Positions 5,577 through 7,730 of a stretch of DNA of 7,730 nucleotides are shown in pieces. The first letter of the stretch is position 1; every line of letters starts with the position of its first letter. The DNA comes from JAQGMJ01 sp036271855 (GTDB taxonomy: Bacteria > Pseudomonadota > Gammaproteobacteria > Burkholderiales > JAEUOS01). The position numbers were made by a program, and so were the translations under genes. The notes below the pieces were generated by a model that saw nothing but the letters and a program-made list of their open reading frames with translations, had not been told where the DNA came from and did no database searches. The stretch lies in the NCBI GenBank assembly GCA_036271855.1, contig DATAZV010000125.1:1-7730 (forward strand), given 5' to 3'.

Positions 5577-7496
5577 CTGCGGCAGGGAAAAGAGGAAGCG
5601 CGCGCCTGCGTCCACCGCGCCTTCGGCCCAGACGCGGCCGCCGTGGCGCTCGACGATCTTGCGCACGATCGCCAGGCCCACCCCGGTGCCTTCGAATTCC
5701 TGCTGGCTGTGCAGGCGCTGGAACACGCCGAACAGCTTGTGGGCATAGGCCGGGTCGAAGCCGACGCCGTTGTCGGCGATCCGGACCACCACCTCCCCCT
5801 CGCGCGTCTCGGCCGAAATTTCGATCCGCGGCGGCGCCTGGCCGCGGCTGTACTTCAGCGCGTTGTCGATCAGGTTGGCGAAAATCTGCCGCAGCAGCAC
5901 CGGGTCCGCCTGCAGCGCGGGCAGCGGCCCGATTTCGATCTGCGCGCCGTCGCGCCCCGGCAATTCGAGGATCACCGCATCCACCAGCGCACGCGTGTCG
6001 ACCCGCTGCAACGACAAGGTGCCGCGCGCGGAGCGCGAGAACTGCAACAGCCCGTCGATCAGCCGGTTCATGCGCTCGACATTGCCGAGGATGATGTCGA
6101 GAAAGCGCTTTTGCTCGCCGTCCAGCTGGCCGCCCAGGACTTCCTGCAGCATGCCGGAAAAGCCGGAGATGGCGCGCAAGGGCGCGCGCAGGTCGTGCGC
6201 CACCATGTAGGAGTAGGACTCCAGTTCCCGGTTCGCCGCCGCCAGCTCGCGGGTGCGCTCCTCCACCCGCGCCTCCAGCGAATGGTTCAGTGCCAAAATT
6301 TCGCGCTCGTGGCGCTTGCGGTCGGCGATATCGCGGATCTGCGTATGCACCACCCGCTCGCCTTCCTCCCATGCGGCCGAGGCGGCCAGTTCGACGTCGA
6401 TCACCACGCCGTCCAGCCGGATCATCTTCGATTCGATGTAAGGCAGCGCGCCGCCGCGGTCGAACAGCTGGTCGAGACGGCTGACCGACATCGAGCGCAT
6501 GTCCGGGGTGATGAATTCCGGCAGCGACAGGCCCACCAGTATCTCTGGGCCGGCGGCGCCCAGCAGGCGGGCGGCGGCGCGGTTGGCATAACGGATCTTG
6601 CCCCAGTGGTGGATCAGGATGCCGTCCTGCGACAGGTCGATCGCGCTCTTGAAACGCGCCCGGCTGGTGGCGAGGTCGAGTTCGGCCGCCTTGCGCTCGG
6701 TGATGTCGAATTGCACCCCGGACATGCGCACCGCCGCGCCGCCGGCGTCGTAGTCGAAGCGCCCGCGCGCCGACAGCCAGTGCACCGTGGCGTCCGGCCA
6801 GATGACGCGGAATTCCGCCTGGTAGCGGCCGTCGGAAAGACGCGCTGCCTCATGCGCGGCCTTGACCCGATCGCGATCTTCCGGATGCACGCACTGCAGG
6901 AACTGCTCGTGGGTCCAGCCCGGCACCTCACCGGCGTAACCGAGGGTGCGGAACATCGAGGGCGAGCGATAGCCCGCCCCGCCCGGGATTTCGAAGGTCC
7001 AGTAGCCGATTTCGGCGGCGCCCAGCGCAAAGCCCATCTGCGCCTGCACCAGGCTCGCCTGGCGCTCGGAAGCATGCTGCAAGGTGAGGTCGTGGATGCA
7101 CAGGCTGGCGCAGTCCTCGCCCGCCTGGTCGCGAAACAGCGCCGTCGATACGGCGGCTTCGATCGGGGTGCCGTCGGCCGCCAGCAAGCGCATTTCGCCG
7201 CGCGCGGCACCGCCTTGCGCGCGAGCGGCAAACAGGCGGGTGGCACGCTCGTCGCCGCCATCGACAAAGGCCTGGCGCCCACGCGCGACGATCTCGCTTT
7301 CGGCGCAGCGCAACAGCCTGCAGGCCTGGGCGTTGGCGCGCAAGACACGCCCGTCCGGACGCTCGAGCAAAATGGCGTCCATGCTGCTTTCGAACAGGGT
7401 CTGCGACAAACACGGCAATCCCTGGCCCGCCGGCGCCGCGGGCGTTTCGCGCCGCGCCGCCGCGCTTTCTTGCCGATCCGGCCCTTCAAGCGCCAT
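5568..7496 (-). CDS. Soluble PAS-domain sensor histidine kinase
   Basis: This is a 642-residue two-component sensor kinase with no membrane segment. Three PAS-like domains lead. PAS 1 spans ~34-140 (SSMDAILLERPDGRVLRANA). PAS 2 spans ~150-270, of the PAS_3 kind, with GYWTFEI, a HPEDR segment and the closing GVQFDITERKAAE. PAS 3 spans ~280-395 (DGILIHHWGKIRYANRAA, closing QIRDIADRKRHE). A short coiled coil (~396-428) leads to the HisKA helix with the phospho-accepting His434 in VAHDLRAPLR. The HATPase domain has the N box NLIDNALKYS (541-550), G1 DNGVGFD (575-581), the F box FGVFQRL (589-595) and G2 GTGVGLAIV (603-611). All catalytic motifs are intact. It should autophosphorylate in response to an internal signal, but no ligand-binding residues for haem or flavin are obvious, and no response regulator gene lies in the window. 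GGAG 5 nt before the ATG supports the start. Its last codons lie in the 10-bp repeat array. Confidence 0.94.
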   Translation of the reverse strand: MALEGPDRQESAAARRETPAAPAGQGLPCLSQTLFESSMDAILLERPDGRVLRANAQACRLLRCAESEIVARGRQAFVDGGDERATRLFAARAQGGAARGEMRLLAADGTPIEAAVSTALFRDQAGEDCASLCIHDLTLQHASERQASLVQAQMGFALGAAEIGYWTFEIPGGAGYRSPSMFRTLGYAGEVPGWTHEQFLQCVHPEDRDRVKAAHEAARLSDGRYQAEFRVIWPDATVHWLSARGRFDYDAGGAAVRMSGVQFDITERKAAELDLATSRARFKSAIDLSQDGILIHHWGKIRYANRAAARLLGAAGPEILVGLSLPEFITPDMRSMSVSRLDQLFDRGGALPYIESKMIRLDGVVIDVELAASAAWEEGERVVHTQIRDIADRKRHEREILALNHSLEARVEERTRELAAANRELESYSYMVAHDLRAPLRAISGFSGMLQEVLGGQLDGEQKRFLDIILGNVERMNRLIDGLLQFSRSARGTLSLQRVDTRALVDAVILELPGRDGAQIEIGPLPALQADPVLLRQIFANLIDNALKYSRGQAPPRIEISAETREGEVVVRIADNGVGFDPAYAHKLFGVFQRLHSQQEFEGTGVGLAIVRKIVERHGGRVWAEGAVDAGARFLFSLPQPG

Positions 7497-7631
7497 GAAC
7501 TCTCCAAGCGCGCGGCCAAACTGCCCTTGCCGCCGTCAACCTCGATCCATTTTGCCATGTCTGCCCGGGCCGTGGGCCGCAATGCCTGGCCGGCTGCCGG
7601 CTTACATCCGATGGCTGCCGCCGGCCGTAAT

Positions 7632-7643
7632 AGCCAGTGCTGG
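7632..7643. repeat. Short inverted repeat GCCAG-TG-CTGGC flanked by TAAT-type sequence
   Basis: Arms GCCAG and CTGGC surround a 2-bp centre, with TAATA immediately to the left and ATAAT immediately to the right. It touches the candidate extended -10 box on the + strand, a position where a dimeric regulator could block polymerase. The short arms mean chance is a real alternative. Confidence 0.35.
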
Positions 7644-7649
7644 CATAAT
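7641..7649 (+). promoter_or_regulatory. Candidate extended -10 promoter element toward the right edge
   Basis: TGGCATAAT reads as the extended -10 form TGn followed by CATAAT, five of six matches to TATAAT. No -35 box is visible at 16-18 bp, as is allowed for extended -10 promoters. Transcription would begin near 7656 and run toward the ATG at 7711. Confidence 0.35.
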
Positions 7650-7710
7650 GCTTGGGCATGATTTCTTGTGCTGCCCCCCCGCTGACGCCAAGGCGGCCCC
7701 AAAACCCTTG

Positions 7711-7730
7711 ATGATTCCCGCACCGCTACC
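7711..7730 (+). CDS. Possible start of a further gene (first codons only)
   Basis: An ATG at 7711 opens a frame reading MIPAPL to the window edge. This opening resembles N-termini I associate with GAF-domain sensor kinases and diguanylate cyclases of betaproteobacteria (MIPAPLP..EAERL type), but six residues cannot prove it. The ATG overlaps the stop of a 17-codon frame as TGATG. The only purine-rich stretch upstream (AAGGCGG, about 15 nt away) is too far to be a good ribosome site. If real, the gene is divergent from the PAS kinase and could be functionally linked to it. Confidence 0.35.

Larger units (their letters stand above)
7497..7710. other. Upstream region of the kinase gene, probably divergent regulatory DNA
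   Basis: This 214-bp stretch has no convincing gene. Its kinase-proximal half is GC-rich with overlapping GCCGGC-type inverted repeats (around 7579-7626). Its distal half is richer in A/T and holds the palindrome and -10 candidate listed separately. A 17-codon frame (7658-7711) ends in a TGATG overlap with the ATG at 7711 and may be a leader peptide or chance. No clear promoter toward the kinase gene was found. Confidence 0.4.

Noticed and set aside
5643..7661. Open frame of 672 codons on the + strand, antisense to the whole kinase gene
   Set aside because: The translation is rich in Arg, Ala, Gly, His and Gln with no domain motifs, whereas the - strand encodes a complete histidine kinase. 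Long antisense frames are common in GC-rich genes.

Overview
The window is GC-rich, densely coding DNA with strong G/C preference at third codon positions. The best guess for the source is a betaproteobacterium of the order Burkholderiales, perhaps Oxalobacteraceae (Massilia/Janthinobacterium-like). The main clue is two Bug/TctC-type periplasmic solute-binding proteins standing without permease genes, which is characteristic of that order. The genus-level guess is inference only.

Layout. Positions 1-699 (+) hold the 3' part of a TauE/SafE-type membrane permease whose start lies outside the window. It converges, with a 6-bp gap, on 706-1593 (-), an unrecognised protein that looks like a degenerate nucleotide-cyclase-type domain joined by an Ala/Pro/Lys repeat linker to a small C-terminal domain. 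Divergent from that is 1723-2706 (+), a secreted Bug-family binding protein. It meets, tail to tail with 9 bp between, a second Bug-family gene at 2716-3693 (-). The second Bug gene is the downstream partner of 3690-4460 (-), an endonuclease/exonuclease/phosphatase-fold protein, and the two share an ATGA stop/start overlap. A 182-bp divergent intergenic region separates this pair from 4643-5515 (+), a complete zinc-type NAD-dependent deacylase (sirtuin). Next comes an array of 10-bp GC-rich tandem repeats (5516-5576). It runs into the last codons of 5568-7496 (-), a large soluble histidine kinase with three PAS-like domains. A 214-bp upstream region leads to what may be the first codons of another gene on the + strand (7711-7730).

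How the genes work together. Only the nuclease-fold/Bug pair looks like an operon; the rest are probably single-gene units arranged convergently or divergently. Together they suggest ordinary chromosomal housekeeping and sensing: small-molecule export, carboxylate capture in the periplasm, NAD-dependent protein deacylation and two-component signalling. No integrase, transposase, tRNA, rRNA or CRISPR array was seen. I found no clear undescribed multi-gene system. The most unusual items are the apparently inactive cyclase-like protein, the 10-bp repeat array at the sirtuin/kinase junction, and the translational coupling of a cytoplasmic phosphodiesterase-fold protein to a periplasmic binding protein.
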